NCBI GenBank assembly: GCA_016719485.1 | Contig: JADJZB010000021.1 | Span: 124,001 to 188,000 of the forward strand | Reading direction: 5' to 3' | Length of the DNA stretch: 64,000 nucleotides | Origin: Holophagales bacterium | GTDB lineage: Bacteria > Acidobacteriota > Thermoanaerobaculia > UBA5066 | In this document: in pieces, positions 47,251-56,773 of the stretch | How positions within the stretch are numbered: the stretch's first letter is position 1 | Layout of the letters: every line of letters begins with the position of its first letter | Made by a program: the position numbers and the translations under genes | The notes under the pieces: generated by a model | Told to the model about the DNA's origin: nothing | Databases searched by the model: none | What the model saw: only the letters and a program-made list of their open reading frames with translations

Positions 47251-48321
47251 TTATGACGCGCGGCCGCCGGCGGCCCCGGCGCGGAGAGCCGTTCGCAGCT
47301 TGGCGGCACGGGAGCGCGGGTTCGCCCGCAGCTCCTCCGGGCCGGGGCGGACCGGCTCGCGGGACCAACCGGCCCAGATACCGTCGCGGGCCCCTGCCTG
47401 GAACGCCTTCTTCACGAGCCGGTCCTCTCCGGAGTGGAACGTCAGGATCGCGACGCGCCCGCCCGGCGCGACGCAGGACGGGAGCGCGGCGAGGAACGCG
47501 CGGAGCGCGCCGAGCTCGTCGTTCACCTCGATCCGGAGCGCCTGGAACGTTCGCCGCACCGGGTCGTCACCCGCCTCGTCCCTCACCCGCGCGGGCAGGG
47601 ACGACAGGGCCTCGCGGACGGCGGCGGCGAGGGCGAGGGTCGTGGTGATCGGCGTGCGGGCGCGGGCGGCCACGAGGGCGGCGGCGATTCCGGTGGCGTG
47701 GGGCTCGTCGGAGTTCTCGCGGAGGAGGGCCGCGAGGCGCTCCCGGGAAACCCGGGCGACGAGCTCGGCGGCGGAGAGGCCGCGAGAGGGGTTCATCCTC
47801 ATGTCGAGCGGGCCGTCCGCCTTGAACGTGAAGCCGCGCGCCGGGTCGTCGAGCTGCATCGAAGAGACGCCGAGGTCGGCGAGGACGAGGTCGACCGAGG
47901 GGAGCCCGAGCTCTCCGAGGACCTTCGGCAGGCCCGCGAAGCTCGAACGCCGGACGGTCAGGGTCTCCTTGCCGAAACCGAGCCTGCGAAGGCGCGCCTC
48001 CGTCTTCGGCAGCTCCAGCGGATCGGCGTCCAGACCGATCAGGCGACCGCCCGGCAGGAGGCGGGGCAGGAGCTCGGCCGCGTGGCCTCCGTGGCCCAGA
48101 GTCGCGTCGACGGCGACGAGGCCCGGCTCGGGGCGAAGCGCCGCCAGGATTTCTTCGACGAGGACCGGACGGTGGGAGCCGGCCGGGGTCCTCCCGGACG
48201 AGACGACCTTCGCGACGGTCTCGGGGAAGCGGGCCGGGTCGCGCTCCTTGTACTTCTCGTCGAAGCGGCGCGGATTGCGGCCAGCGTATCGAGGGCGGCG
48301 ACGGTGGGGAGTGTCGTCCAC
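47251..48321 (-). CDS. rsmH: 16S rRNA (cytosine1402-N4)-methyltransferase
   Basis: A 356-residue SAM methyltransferase: SHRPVLVEEILAAL, VAVDATLGHGGHAAELL, VDLVLADLGVSSMQLDDPARGF, RTFQALRIEVNDELG, ILTFHSGEDRLVK. Usually first in the dcw (mraZ-rsmH-ftsL) cluster; here it stands apart from any division genes. The N-terminus has a basic extension (RRRPRYAGRNPRRFDEKYK). GTG start. Confidence 0.94.
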   Translation of the reverse strand: MDDTPHRRRPRYAGRNPRRFDEKYKERDPARFPETVAKVVSSGRTPAGSHRPVLVEEILAALRPEPGLVAVDATLGHGGHAAELLPRLLPGGRLIGLDADPLELPKTEARLRRLGFGKETLTVRRSSFAGLPKVLGELGLPSVDLVLADLGVSSMQLDDPARGFTFKADGPLDMRMNPSRGLSAAELVARVSRERLAALLRENSDEPHATGIAAALVAARARTPITTTLALAAAVREALSSLPARVRDEAGDDPVRRTFQALRIEVNDELGALRAFLAALPSCVAPGGRVAILTFHSGEDRLVKKAFQAGARDGIWAGWSREPVRPGPEELRANPRSRAAKLRTALRAGAAGGRAS

Positions 48322-48364
48322 GAGGCCGATTGTGCGACGTCCGGGCCGGCGGGCGAGCCGCGCT

Positions 48365-48399
48365 CCACCGGAGCCGCGCGCGAACAGCGGCTCCGGTGG
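48365..48399 (-). terminator. Strong hairpin after the phosphatase gene
   Basis: 13-bp perfect stem (CCACCGGAGCCGC, 48365-48377; complement 48387-48399) with a 9-base loop, 15 bases downstream of the minus-strand stop at 48415. No clear T-run. Confidence 0.6.
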
Positions 48400-48414
48400 G
48401 GGCGAACGCTTCGC

Positions 48415-50197
48415 TCAGCGCGGCAGGTCGACCGCCGTGCCGACCGCGTCGGGGAGCGCGACTCCGAGGAGCCTGCCGACGGTCGGGGCGAAGTCGTAGG
48501 GTGTCCGCTCGGCGTCGGAAACGCCGGCCTTGACCCCGCCACCCCAGAAGACGAGCGGGACGTTCGTGTCGTACTCGTATTGCGACCCGTGCGTGCTTCC
48601 GCGTGCGTCCGGGTAGACGATGACGCCCCGGCGTGGGATCAGGATCGCCTCGCCCGAGCGGACCGGGTCGTAGTCGTTCATCGCGAATCGGACGTCGCGG
48701 TCGGCCGGATCCCAGGTCGCCCGCTGCGAAGCGAGGAGGACGGTCCGAAACTCCTCGTGGTGGAGTCGCGCGATCGCGCCCGGGAGGACGCGGTCGATGT
48801 CGGCCGCGGTGACGGCGCGTCCGGCCGGTCCGCACGGTCCGGCGACGGTGAGCATCGCCGGGAGGGCGGGGAGGTTGTACTTCAGGTCGAACCCCTCGTT
48901 CCCGAAGATCGGCCTCGCGTCGAGCGGAATGCAGAGCTCTTCACAGAGGTATCGGTTCAGCCTTTCCTCGAAGTTGGTCACTGCGCCGTTCCCGGAAAGG
49001 ACCCGGCCGCCCGTGAAGGACTTGTCGCGTCGCGCCTCGAGCTCGGGGATCGTCTGGAAGCCGTGGTCGGCCGAGAGGGCGAGAATCACTCTTCCCTTCC
49101 GGGAAGCCGCGGTCGAGCGCCTCGAAAAGGCGGCCGAGCTGAACGTCGAGGCGCCGGAGCGTGTCGAGGTTCTCTTCGGACTCCGGGCCGTAGGCGTGCG
49201 AGACCGTGTCCTGGCCCGAAAGCCCGAGACTGAGGATATCCGGCTGCGGCTCGTGTCCGAGCTCGAGGTCCTTCGACGCCAGCACCTCGAGGGCGAGGTC
49301 CATCGTCAGCTCGTCGATGAACGGGCTGTAGTAGATGCCGTGGTAGTAGCCGTTCGAGGCGAGGGACATGTCCTTGTCCCAGCCGAGCCCGTTTACCGGG
49401 ATCTGGAACGGCCGGATCTCGAACGCAGGAACGGCCCGGACCGCCGAGGCGGAGGTCCCGGCAGGGAAGAGCGGGTCGGCCATCTTCCGCCACGCCAGGC
49501 CGAGCCGGCGGGGAAGCTGCCCTCCCGCGCGGGTCCTGTTGAACTGGGAGACGACCTTCGATACGACGGAGCCTCCGGGCGACCTCGTGTCGTACGCCGG
49601 CGAGCTGACGAATCGGCCCGTGACCTGGTCCCACCAGTAGACGGCGTGCTCGCGCCGCTTTCCCGCCATGAAGATCGCCGCCCGGTCCTTGCCCGAAAGG
49701 GCGACGACCCGGGCCTCGGGATAGCGTTCCAACAGGCGGTCGCCGAGAGTCGGGACGCGCAGGCTCCCAGGTCCGGGCAGGAAGACGTCGTCCTGCGTCT
49801 CCGGGTCGACGAACTGCTGGTCGGTGCAGTAAACCGCGCGAAGCGACCCGTCGGCGCGCGGCTCGAACCACCGGTTCGCGACGATTCCGGTGACGCGTGG
49901 CGGCGCCCCCGTTCCGAGCGATGCGTGGCCCGGGCCGGTCTCGGTGTTCAGGTGCGCGTAGTGCACGTTTCTCTCGACGTGCCCCTCGTCGAGGAGGCGC
50001 TTGAGCCCGGCGACGAAGTAGGGCCGGTAGTCGAGGAGGCGCTTCATCTGGAGGCCGTCCACCGAGACGAGGACCGCCAGCTTCGGTGACTGGGCCGGAG
50101 GAGTGGAGGCCTGCTTTCGGGCAGCCTGCGCAAGCGCCAGGAAAGAAACGACGAGGGAGACGCCGAGGGCGAGGGAGGAGATGCGGAGGTTCTTCAT
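48415..50197 (-). CDS. Secreted alkaline-phosphatase-superfamily enzyme (PafA-like), frameshifted
   Basis: ATG 50197 gives a signal peptide (MKNLRISSLALGVSLVVSFL). Then come VLVSVDGLQMKRLLDY (first metal Asp), HLNTETGPGHASLGTG (Thr nucleophile), LSLGLSGQDTVSHAYGPESE (metal Asp/His) and, after a one-base shift at ~49090, LALSADHGFQTIP, PRRGVIVYPDARGSTHGS and NVPLVFWGGGV. Motif order fits PafA-type monoesterases, which are calcium-independent zinc enzymes. The break falls within a few codons of DHG; the rest is intact, so an indel error is likely. Confidence 0.85.
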
Positions 50198-50238
50198 TTC
50201 GTGGTGGGAACAGCCCGGCAGGGCGGTTCCCGGCGATT

Positions 50239-50961
50239 CTACGGCGCGGGTGCGCCGTTCCCGTTCGGGCCCCTCGAAGGGCGTGTGACGGCGAGACGAA
50301 CGCCGGACGCCGCGATGAAGATGACGAGGAGCGACGCGGCGAGGACGAGCGCGACGTTGACCGGCTTCCAGGGCGTCCACTGCAGGTAGTGGATCCGGTA
50401 GAGGCGGTCGATCCGACCGTTCAGGCCACCGGTCTGGCTGACCTCGCCCGTGACGCGGTCGACGAGGACGTTCTTCGCGCCGGAGGTCCTGAAGAGCAGC
50501 GCCGGGTTCTCGACGCCCGTGAGGGCCGACCGGTGCTCGGCCGGTTGCGCCGAGACGATCGTTCCGTAGGACTTCGCGTGGCGCGAAGCGGAGATGGCCG
50601 CCAGGGCGAAGGCGCGCGCCGCGCCCTCGCTCGCGGGCGGGATCGGCTCGCCGCTCGTTCCGTCGACGGCCGCCGGGCGGCCGTCCCTGAGACCGAACCA
50701 CGCCACGAGGCCGGACGGATGAGGCGCGAGCGCGACGGGGCCCGGGTCGAGGAGGCCTCTGGCCTTCACCGCGGCAGGCGAGAAGACGACCCGCTCCCAC
50801 GGGAGAGGGCCGGGCGATGGCGCCGCGAGTGACTCGTACGCCTCGTCCCAGCCGGGCTTCACGTGAAAGAGGAGGCCGGTGCCGATCCAGAGGACCAGCG
50901 GCACGACGAGGACGAGGCCGGCGAACCGATGGGCCGCCCGGAGGGGCTGCGCGACGAACAT
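50239..50961 (-). CDS. PepSY-TM-like membrane protein
   Basis: A 240-residue protein with an N-terminal membrane helix (RFAGLVLVVPLVLWIGTGLLF), a periplasmic PepSY-like middle (SALTGVENPALLFRTSG, VLVDRVTGEVSQTGG), HYLQWTPWKPVN, and a C-terminal helix (ALVLAASLLVIFIAASGVRL). This layout recalls PepSY proteins linked to iron or heme reductases. Start set at ATG 50961 (MFVAQPLRAAHR); the frame continues upstream without similarity. Divergent from the next gene. Confidence 0.78.
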   Translation of the reverse strand: MFVAQPLRAAHRFAGLVLVVPLVLWIGTGLLFHVKPGWDEAYESLAAPSPGPLPWERVVFSPAAVKARGLLDPGPVALAPHPSGLVAWFGLRDGRPAAVDGTSGEPIPPASEGAARAFALAAISASRHAKSYGTIVSAQPAEHRSALTGVENPALLFRTSGAKNVLVDRVTGEVSQTGGLNGRIDRLYRIHYLQWTPWKPVNVALVLAASLLVIFIAASGVRLAVTRPSRGPNGNGAPAP

Positions 50962-51010
50962 GTTGCTAAGATCACAGAAAAGGCCCGGCAACTGAAGGAG
51001 CATTCGCACC

Positions 51011-51592
51011 ATGAGACTGAACGTGCACCCGCTACGCGTTCCCGCCCTCGTCCTTCTCGCGGCGCTCGTCGCCCTCCCCGCCCTTGCGGCCGAAAAGAAA
51101 TTCGTGGACGACGACGCCTCGAGGGAAAAGGACGAGCCGACGACCTGGCTCAAGAATTACGACCAGCTCGTGAAGGGAAAGGAGGCCGACTGGGTCTTCT
51201 TCGATGGCTATTCCGCAGGCAGCTACAAGTCGGTGGCCGTGAAGGACTTTTCCTCCAACGAGAAGGACAGGGAAGCCCGGCGCGCCGCGGAGGACGGAAA
51301 GGAATACGCCGAACAGTGGATCCAGAGGTCGAAGCTCGGCTGGGAGTCCGCCAGCGGGAAGGCGGACCTGACGATCGAAGGCCACGTCGTACACGCCTGG
51401 GAGCCGAGCGGCGCAGCGCGGTTCTGGGGCGGCTGGTACGCCAACCCGGGCGCGGTCCAGGAGCTGATCGGGAAGGATTCCTCCGGGAAGATCGTCTTCC
51501 AGATCCGCCACAAGTCGCGCGGCTCCACGGTGCGCGACGCCATCGAGAACGGCCTCGAGGACGTCGTCAAGTCGCTGGAGAAGGGTAAGTAG
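51011..51592 (+). CDS. Secreted DUF4410-like protein
   Basis: A 193-residue protein with a signal peptide (VPALVLLAALVALPALAAEK; no lipobox Cys). The mature part reads SYKSVAVKDFSSNEKDREAR, then DLTIEGHVVHAWEPSGAARF and VFQIRHKSRGSTVRDAIENG, a pattern like DUF4410 envelope proteins. Function unknown. CTGAAGGAGCA precedes the ATG. Confidence 0.7.
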   Translation: MRLNVHPLRVPALVLLAALVALPALAAEKKFVDDDASREKDEPTTWLKNYDQLVKGKEADWVFFDGYSAGSYKSVAVKDFSSNEKDREARRAAEDGKEYAEQWIQRSKLGWESASGKADLTIEGHVVHAWEPSGAARFWGGWYANPGAVQELIGKDSSGKIVFQIRHKSRGSTVRDAIENGLEDVVKSLEKGK

Positions 51593-51633
51593 GAATCCCC
51601 CGGGCGCCGGAGGGCGTTCGCGGGCTCGAAAGG

Positions 51634-51657
51634 GGGCGGCGGGGAGACTCGCCGCCC
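51634..51657. terminator. Hairpin between convergent genes
   Basis: 8-bp stem GGGCGGCG / CGCCGCCC with an 8-base loop, 41 bases after the DUF4410-like stop and 54 bases from the LuxR-type stop on the other strand. Confidence 0.5.
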
Positions 51658-51710
51658 TCGCCGCTTTCAGCGGCCGCCGCGCCGTCGGCGCGGGGTTCCC
51701 CTGCGGTACT

Positions 51711-52376
51711 TCAGATCAGCTGGTTCTGGTAGGCGTAGACGACCGCTTCGAGCTTCGAGTGGACGTTCAGCTTCCGGAGGATGTTCTGGATGTGGTTCCT
51801 CACGGTCACGTCGCTGATGAAGAGCTGTTCGCCCATCTCGTCGGTCTTCTTGCCCTCGGACAAGAGGCGCAGGACCTCTCGCTCGCGCTTGGTGAGGGGC
51901 GAGGAGGTCGGGCGGGGCGGCAGAAGCGGAGCCAGGCTGGGATGTGAAATCGGTCCCGAGAATCGGGCGAAGACGTTTCCCGGATCCGGGTGGGCGCCGT
52001 TCGTCTCGGCGAGGATGTGGACGAGGGTCGTCAGCTCGGGGCGCTGGCCCGGAATGGAGAGAATCGAGCAGCGGAGCTTCTTCGGCCCTTCCTCGCGCGA
52101 CTCGAGGACGAGCTCGAACGGCTGGATCGTTTCGCCCCGGTCGCGCATCCGGAGGATCGGGCACTCCCCGAAGCAGTAGCGGTTCCCGTAGACGTCGCGG
52201 CCCGCCATCGCCTGGTGGCAGCTTCGGCCGAGAACGTCGGCTGCCGGATAGCCCAGAAGCCTTTCGGCCCCGGTGTTCCAGAGGACGATCCGGTCAGACG
52301 AGTCGATGGCGAAGACGGCCTTGCCGCTCCGGGAGAGGAGCTCGAGGAGATCTTCGTGGTTGTCCGATGCGTCCAT
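51711..52376 (-). CDS. PAS-LuxR transcriptional regulator
   Basis: A 221-residue regulator with an N-terminal PAS domain (AVFAIDSSDRIVLWNTGAER) and a C-terminal LuxR/NarL HTH (LTKREREVLRLLSEGKKTDE, then ISDVTVRNHIQNILRKLNVH). The PAS part has a three-Cys pattern, SCHQAMAGRDVYGNRYCFGE followed directly by C, which could hold a metal or Fe-S cofactor or sense redox; that is inference. No receiver domain, so input is probably through PAS itself. Confidence 0.87.
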   Translation of the reverse strand: MDASDNHEDLLELLSRSGKAVFAIDSSDRIVLWNTGAERLLGYPAADVLGRSCHQAMAGRDVYGNRYCFGECPILRMRDRGETIQPFELVLESREEGPKKLRCSILSIPGQRPELTTLVHILAETNGAHPDPGNVFARFSGPISHPSLAPLLPPRPTSSPLTKREREVLRLLSEGKKTDEMGEQLFISDVTVRNHIQNILRKLNVHSKLEAVVYAYQNQLI

Positions 52377-52422
52377 GCCGGGCGGGGATTCTACCCTCGG
52401 GCCTGATGCGAATGCACCAGCC

Positions 52423-52722
52423 TTACTCCGCCTTTTTCATCAGGCGCTGCATCACGCCGGCGAGCTGGAAGTCCAGGTCCGTGATGCCGCCGGCATCGTG
52501 GGTCGAGAGGGCGACGGTGACGCGGTTCCATCTGTTCGACCAGTCCGGGTGGTGGTCCAGCTTCTCCGCGGCGAGAGCGACGCGGGTCATGAACCCGAAT
52601 GCCTCGGAAAAGTCGGCGAAGACGAAGTCGCGCCGGAGGGCGCGTTCGGCGAGTGTCCAGCCGGGCAGGGACTCGAGGCGTCCGGCGATCTCGCCGGGGG
52701 AAAGCTGCAACGGACGGCTCAT
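52423..52722 (-). CDS. phhB: Pterin-4a-carbinolamine dehydratase
   Basis: A 99-residue enzyme recycling 4a-hydroxytetrahydrobiopterin. Active-site block KLDHHPDWSNRWNRVTVAL followed by THDAGGITDLDFQLA is complete. ATG 52722 (MSRPLQLSPGEI) chosen over an upstream open frame because it matches family length (~95-105) and has GAGGAGC before it. No aromatic amino-acid hydroxylase in the window. Confidence 0.93.
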   Translation of the reverse strand: MSRPLQLSPGEIAGRLESLPGWTLAERALRRDFVFADFSEAFGFMTRVALAAEKLDHHPDWSNRWNRVTVALSTHDAGGITDLDFQLAGVMQRLMKKAE

Positions 52723-52771
52723 CGGCTCCTCCTCGGTGCGAGTTCGCGCCGGAACGTAAACTCCCGAGTCT

Positions 52772-53968
52772 ATGCGGATCGCGGTTGCCATGTCGGGAGG
52801 GGTCGATTCCTCGGTCGCCGCCCTCCTTCTCGCGAGGCAGGGAGCCGAGGTCGTCGGCGTCTCGATGCACCTCTGGGACCACGACCGGGACGGCTCCGGG
52901 GCGGGGGAGGGGCGCTGCTGCACGCTCGACGACCTCCGGACCGCGCGGCGCGCCGCCGAGGCGATCGGCGTCGCGCACTACACGCTCGACCTGAGGGATC
53001 GGTTTCTCGAGACGGTCGTCCGGCCCTTCGTGAGCTCGTACCTCTCGGGCGAGACACCCGTCCCGTGCATCGCCTGCAACACCGACGTGAAGTTCGAAGC
53101 CCTCTTCCGGCGGGCCCGCGCCCTCGGCTGCGAGGCGGTCGCCACCGGGCACTACGCCCGGACAGAGACCGATCCGGAGACGTGTGAGACACGCCTCCTC
53201 AAGGCGCGCGACCTCGGGAAGGACCAGTCCTATTTTCTCTACGACCTGACTCCCGAGCAGCTCGGGATCGCCCGCTTTCCTCTCGGGGAGCTCATGAAGG
53301 CCGAGGTGAGGGAGATCGCCCGTGAGGCGGGCCTCCCGAACTGGGACAAGCCCGACTCCCAGGAGATCTGCTTCGTGGCGGCCGCAGACGGTCCCGCCGG
53401 GTTCATCCGCAGGGAGGCCGAACTCCTGGGTTTCGCGCTGCCGGCTCACCCGGCCGCCCTCCCCGGTTCCGTGGTCCGGACGGACGGCACCGAGCTGGGG
53501 CGCCACGCCGGAACGATGGGCTTCACGGTGGGTCAGCGGCGGGGGCTCGGCATCGCGTCGGGCGAGGCCCTGTACGTCGTCGGCATCGAGGCCGGCGAAC
53601 GACGGCTCGTCGTCGGCGGGGATGAAGAGGTTCTTTCGCGGGTCGTGCTCCTGCGGGAGGTGAACTTCCTGGCGCCGGTGCCCGCTCCGGGGAGCCCGAT
53701 CCGCGTCCTGGCGAGGATCCGCTCGCGGCATCCGGACGTGCCGGCGATCCTCGAGCCGGAGGAGCAGGGCCGAAGGCGGGGGGGGATGGCGCGGCTCGTT
53801 TTCGACGACCCGGTCCGGGCGGCCGCCCCCGGGCAGGCCGCGGTCTTTTACGATCCCCAGCGCCCGGAGCGCCTCCTTGGAGGGGGTCTGATCCAGGGGA
53901 AAGGCAGCTCGGCCGGGGCCGGGGTTGGAGAGCCAGGGGCCACTTGCAGGGCGGGACGCACGGTGTAG
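52772..53968 (+). CDS. mnmA: tRNA-specific 2-thiouridylase
   Basis: A 398-residue enzyme that thiolates U34 of Glu/Gln/Lys tRNAs. PP-loop VAMSGGVDSSVAALLL, catalytic Cys in PVPCIACNTDVKF, second Cys in SQEICFV, and GFTVGQRRGLGIA. The C-terminal 25 residues after LLGGGLIQ are longer than usual and low in complexity. Divergent from the PCD gene. Confidence 0.95.
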   Translation: MRIAVAMSGGVDSSVAALLLARQGAEVVGVSMHLWDHDRDGSGAGEGRCCTLDDLRTARRAAEAIGVAHYTLDLRDRFLETVVRPFVSSYLSGETPVPCIACNTDVKFEALFRRARALGCEAVATGHYARTETDPETCETRLLKARDLGKDQSYFLYDLTPEQLGIARFPLGELMKAEVREIAREAGLPNWDKPDSQEICFVAAADGPAGFIRREAELLGFALPAHPAALPGSVVRTDGTELGRHAGTMGFTVGQRRGLGIASGEALYVVGIEAGERRLVVGGDEEVLSRVVLLREVNFLAPVPAPGSPIRVLARIRSRHPDVPAILEPEEQGRRRGGMARLVFDDPVRAAAPGQAAVFYDPQRPERLLGGGLIQGKGSSAGAGVGEPGATCRAGRTV

Positions 53969-54063
53969 GATCGGTATCGGGAGGAGGGTACCGCTCGAAG
54001 CGCGAGCTCGTGCAGAGGTGTCCACGGGCGCTCCGGCGTGATAAACTCTCTGGTCGTCCGCGT

Positions 54064-54840
54064 ATGGCCAAGATCACCTCTCCCGCAGCCGTCTCGATCC
54101 TGAAAGACATCCGGACCGCTCTCGACGAGAAAGCGGACGAGAAGGCGCGCCCGGCGACGGGCGTCAAGAGCCCTCTCAAGGTGATCGGGGTCCGTGCGAG
54201 CGGCGTGAAGGCGGTCGCCCGGGAGGTCGCCGTCCGGCACAAGGCGACGCTCGACTACCCGCTGGCGGTGGACCTCCTCGAGGGCGCTGCCGGGAGGAAG
54301 ACCCGGGAGGAGATCCTCGTCGCCATCGACCTCCTGGAGCGATTCCGGAAGGACTTCGAGCCGTCGCTCCTCCTCCGGATGGACAAGTGGAGCTCGGTGG
54401 CGGACGACCTCGAGGTCGCCGAGGCCCTCGGGGCGCGCATCGCTGCCGGCACCCTCGCGCTCGACCCGTCGAAGATCACCACGGTCCGCAAGTGGGCGCG
54501 GCTGCGGAGCGTCGGTCGCAAGCGGCTCGCGCTCCTGGCGGCGTCCGGGCTCGTCAGCGAGGGCCGGCGCGACGCGATGCTCGCGCTCGACCTCTGCGAG
54601 ATCCTTCTCAACGAGGATCACCCGGTCCTGGTGACCGAGGTGGCCGGGCTGCTGCGGACGACGACAAAGATCGATGCCAAGGCCGTTCAGGACTTCCTGT
54701 TCCGCCGATCGATCGACGGTAATCCCGCGATACTCAGAGCCGGGTCCGAGAACCTCGATGCCGCCCGAAGAGCCGCGCTGATCGCCAAGCTCGAGGCGCA
54801 GCAGGCGAGCCTCGGGACCCTCGCCGCCGCCGGCCGCTGA
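54064..54840 (+). CDS. DNA alkylation repair (AlkD/HEAT)-like protein
   Basis: A 258-residue all-helical protein: KTREEILVAIDLLERFRKDF, VRKWARLRSVGRKRLALLAA, LALDLCEILLNEDHPVLVTE. The pattern of repeated helix pairs fits HEAT-like DNA glycosylases of the AlkC/AlkD type, although the family's catalytic Trp/Asp/Arg set was not confirmed. Start ATG 54064 (MAKITSPAAV). Confidence 0.7.
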   Translation: MAKITSPAAVSILKDIRTALDEKADEKARPATGVKSPLKVIGVRASGVKAVAREVAVRHKATLDYPLAVDLLEGAAGRKTREEILVAIDLLERFRKDFEPSLLLRMDKWSSVADDLEVAEALGARIAAGTLALDPSKITTVRKWARLRSVGRKRLALLAASGLVSEGRRDAMLALDLCEILLNEDHPVLVTEVAGLLRTTTKIDAKAVQDFLFRRSIDGNPAILRAGSENLDAARRAALIAKLEAQQASLGTLAAAGR

Positions 54841-54858
54841 ATCGGATCGGCGAGGGCG

Positions 54859-54888
54859 GCCGGAATCCCCGTCGGGAGGAGTTCCGGC
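54859..54888. terminator. Hairpin between convergent genes
   Basis: 7-bp stem GCCGGAA / TTCCGGC with a 16-base loop between the AlkD-like and thioredoxin-like stops. Confidence 0.35.
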
Positions 54889-54918
54889 ACGCTCGAGGTC
54901 AGCCCTGTCGCGGGCGGT

Positions 54919-55416
54919 TCACTTCACGTCGGTTTTCTTGAACCGCTTGAGAATCCAGTCGCGTGCGGCCTCCTTGCCCTTGGCCGCCGCCGCTGCCATT
55001 TCCCCCTCCTTCGTCGTTTCCGCGAGGCGAAGCGCCTCGTCCGAGAGGACGATGGCCGGGAGGCCCTTCGTGGCGTCGATGCCGTAGCGCGCGAGCAGCT
55101 CGCGATTCGGCGTGCCCGGTGTGACGTCGACGAACACGGGGACGAACTGGGTCAGGAACGCGGTCAGGAACGGCTCCTCGTAGATTGCTTCGTTGACGAC
55201 GTGGCAGGGGCCACAGTCGTTCGTGCCGAGGTTCACGAACAGGCGGCGCCCCGAGTCCGCCGCGGCCTTGGACGCGGCTTCGATGGAGAGAACTCCCACG
55301 CTCGTGGTGTCGTAGATCGGGAGCGTCTCGGGGGCCGGGGCGGGCGGTTCGGCGGGCGCGACGAGCGGCGTCGCGGCGAGGATGACGGCAGCTGCAAGGC
55401 GAAGGGTCGGACGCAT
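54919..55416 (-). CDS. Periplasmic thioredoxin-like protein
   Basis: A 165-residue protein with a signal peptide (MRPTLRLAAAVILAATPLVA) and a thioredoxin active site Cys68-Gly-Pro-Cys71 in GTNDCGPCHVVNEA, then VPVFVDVT and the cis-Pro loop GLPAIVL. Likely thiol-disulfide exchange in the periplasm. Separated by 21 bases from the DUF3467 gene upstream. Confidence 0.87.
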   Translation of the reverse strand: MRPTLRLAAAVILAATPLVAPAEPPAPAPETLPIYDTTSVGVLSIEAASKAAADSGRRLFVNLGTNDCGPCHVVNEAIYEEPFLTAFLTQFVPVFVDVTPGTPNRELLARYGIDATKGLPAIVLSDEALRLAETTKEGEMAAAAAKGKEAARDWILKRFKKTDVK

Positions 55417-55437
55417 CGTTTCCTTTCGGCAGAAGGG

Positions 55438-55764
55438 TCAGTTGGGCCGTACCGGCGTGCCGGAGTCGGGCCGGGGGGGCTCGAAGTCGACGCGGATCGG
55501 GCCGAAGTTCTTCTCGTAGATGGCGATGTTCTGCGCCAGCGCGTTCAGGAGCTGCTTGGCGTGGACGGGAGTCGTCAGGATGCGCGAGAGGATCCGGACG
55601 TCGGACCGTCCGGGAACGGCCCGGGCGAAGTCGAACATGAACTCCGCGGGGTTGTGGATGATGTTGACGAAGTTCGCGTAGATGCCACTCGCGACGGCGT
55701 CGTCCATCGAGAACTGCAGGCCGGGGGGAGGAGATCCTTCTGTTTTCGGCGGCGCTTCAGCCAT
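55438..55764 (-). CDS. DUF3467 family protein
   Basis: A 108-residue cytosolic protein: YANFVNIIHNPAEFMFDFAR, then RILTTPVHAKQLLNALAQNI, hallmark blocks of DUF3467. Function unknown. Probably co-transcribed with the thioredoxin-like gene. Confidence 0.9.
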   Translation of the reverse strand: MAEAPPKTEGSPPPGLQFSMDDAVASGIYANFVNIIHNPAEFMFDFARAVPGRSDVRILSRILTTPVHAKQLLNALAQNIAIYEKNFGPIRVDFEPPRPDSGTPVRPN

Positions 55765-55882
55765 TGAGACACCTCACTCTGCGTACCCGGCAAGGGGCCG
55801 CAAGAAGGGTGCCATTCTAGTCGGAGTCGGCGCGTGGCCCAGGGCCTTTCGGGTCCGATTCCGGCGAACGTAAGATCCCGGC

Positions 55883-56773
55883 ATGCTCCGATTCCCGCGG
55901 TTCGCCGCAACGACCCTGGTCGTCGTTTCCCTCTTCTTCGCCTCGCGGGTGCCGGCCGCCGACGATTCCTCCGCGCTCGCCTCCTTCGACGCCGCCTGGA
56001 GTCGCCGGGCGGAGGGAGCCGTCGGGGGCACCGCCCGGGAGGGTTCGGTCGAGCCGCTTCTGGCGGCGGGCCGGAGCGCGGTCGCCGCGAATCCGGCCTC
56101 TCTCCCGGCACGATGGCGCCTGATGCGCGCTCTCTACTTCGAGGGAGAGCACGCGACGACCGGGAACACGGCGAAGAAGGACGTTTTCGAAGAGGGGAAG
56201 AGACTCGGAGAAGAGACCCTCGACCTCATCCGGAGGGAGGCGGGCGTCGCCGCCGGGAGAAACCTCTCCGGGGCGACGCCCGTCGAGCTGGTCCCGCACG
56301 TGAAGGGCCGGCCGGAGGTGGTGCCCTGCTTCCTCTGGGCCTCCGTGAACTGGGGCAAATGGGCGCTCGTGTTCGGCAAGACGGCGGCCGCCCGGCAAGG
56401 GGCGGCCGCGAAGATCCGGGACTACGCGACGGCCGTCGTCCGGCTCGATCCCTCGTTCGACGAAGCCGGGGGGTATCGCGTCCTCGGCCGGCTCCACCAC
56501 CAGACCCCGTCCATCCCATTCATCACGGGATGGGCCTCGCGCACCGAGGCCCTGAAGAACCTCCGTCTCGCTGTGGAAGCGGCGCCACGCAACTTCGTGA
56601 ACCGCCTCTATCTCGCCGAGGCGACCTGGGACTACGAGAAGGAGAGGCGTGCCGAAGCGAGGCGGATGCTCGAGGCCCTCGTCGCCGACGCTCCCTCTCC
56701 CGCGCTCGCGGTGGAAGATGCGCGGGCGCAGGAAGACGCCCGGGCCCTCCTGGCGGCGTGGGGGAAGGGATGA
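55883..56773 (+). CDS. Secreted TPR-like protein (TRAP TatT-like)
   Basis: A 296-residue protein with a signal peptide (RFAATTLVVVSLFFASRVPA) and helical repeats: LPARWRLMRALYFEGEHATT, CFLWASVNWGKWALVFGK, RVLGRLHHQTPSIPFITGW, NRLYLAEATWDYEKERRAEA. The tail pattern resembles TRAP-transporter TatT proteins, but no TRAP transporter genes are nearby. Its stop overlaps the cysE start (ATGA). Confidence 0.72.
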   Translation: MLRFPRFAATTLVVVSLFFASRVPAADDSSALASFDAAWSRRAEGAVGGTAREGSVEPLLAAGRSAVAANPASLPARWRLMRALYFEGEHATTGNTAKKDVFEEGKRLGEETLDLIRREAGVAAGRNLSGATPVELVPHVKGRPEVVPCFLWASVNWGKWALVFGKTAAARQGAAAKIRDYATAVVRLDPSFDEAGGYRVLGRLHHQTPSIPFITGWASRTEALKNLRLAVEAAPRNFVNRLYLAEATWDYEKERRAEARRMLEALVADAPSPALAVEDARAQEDARALLAAWGKG

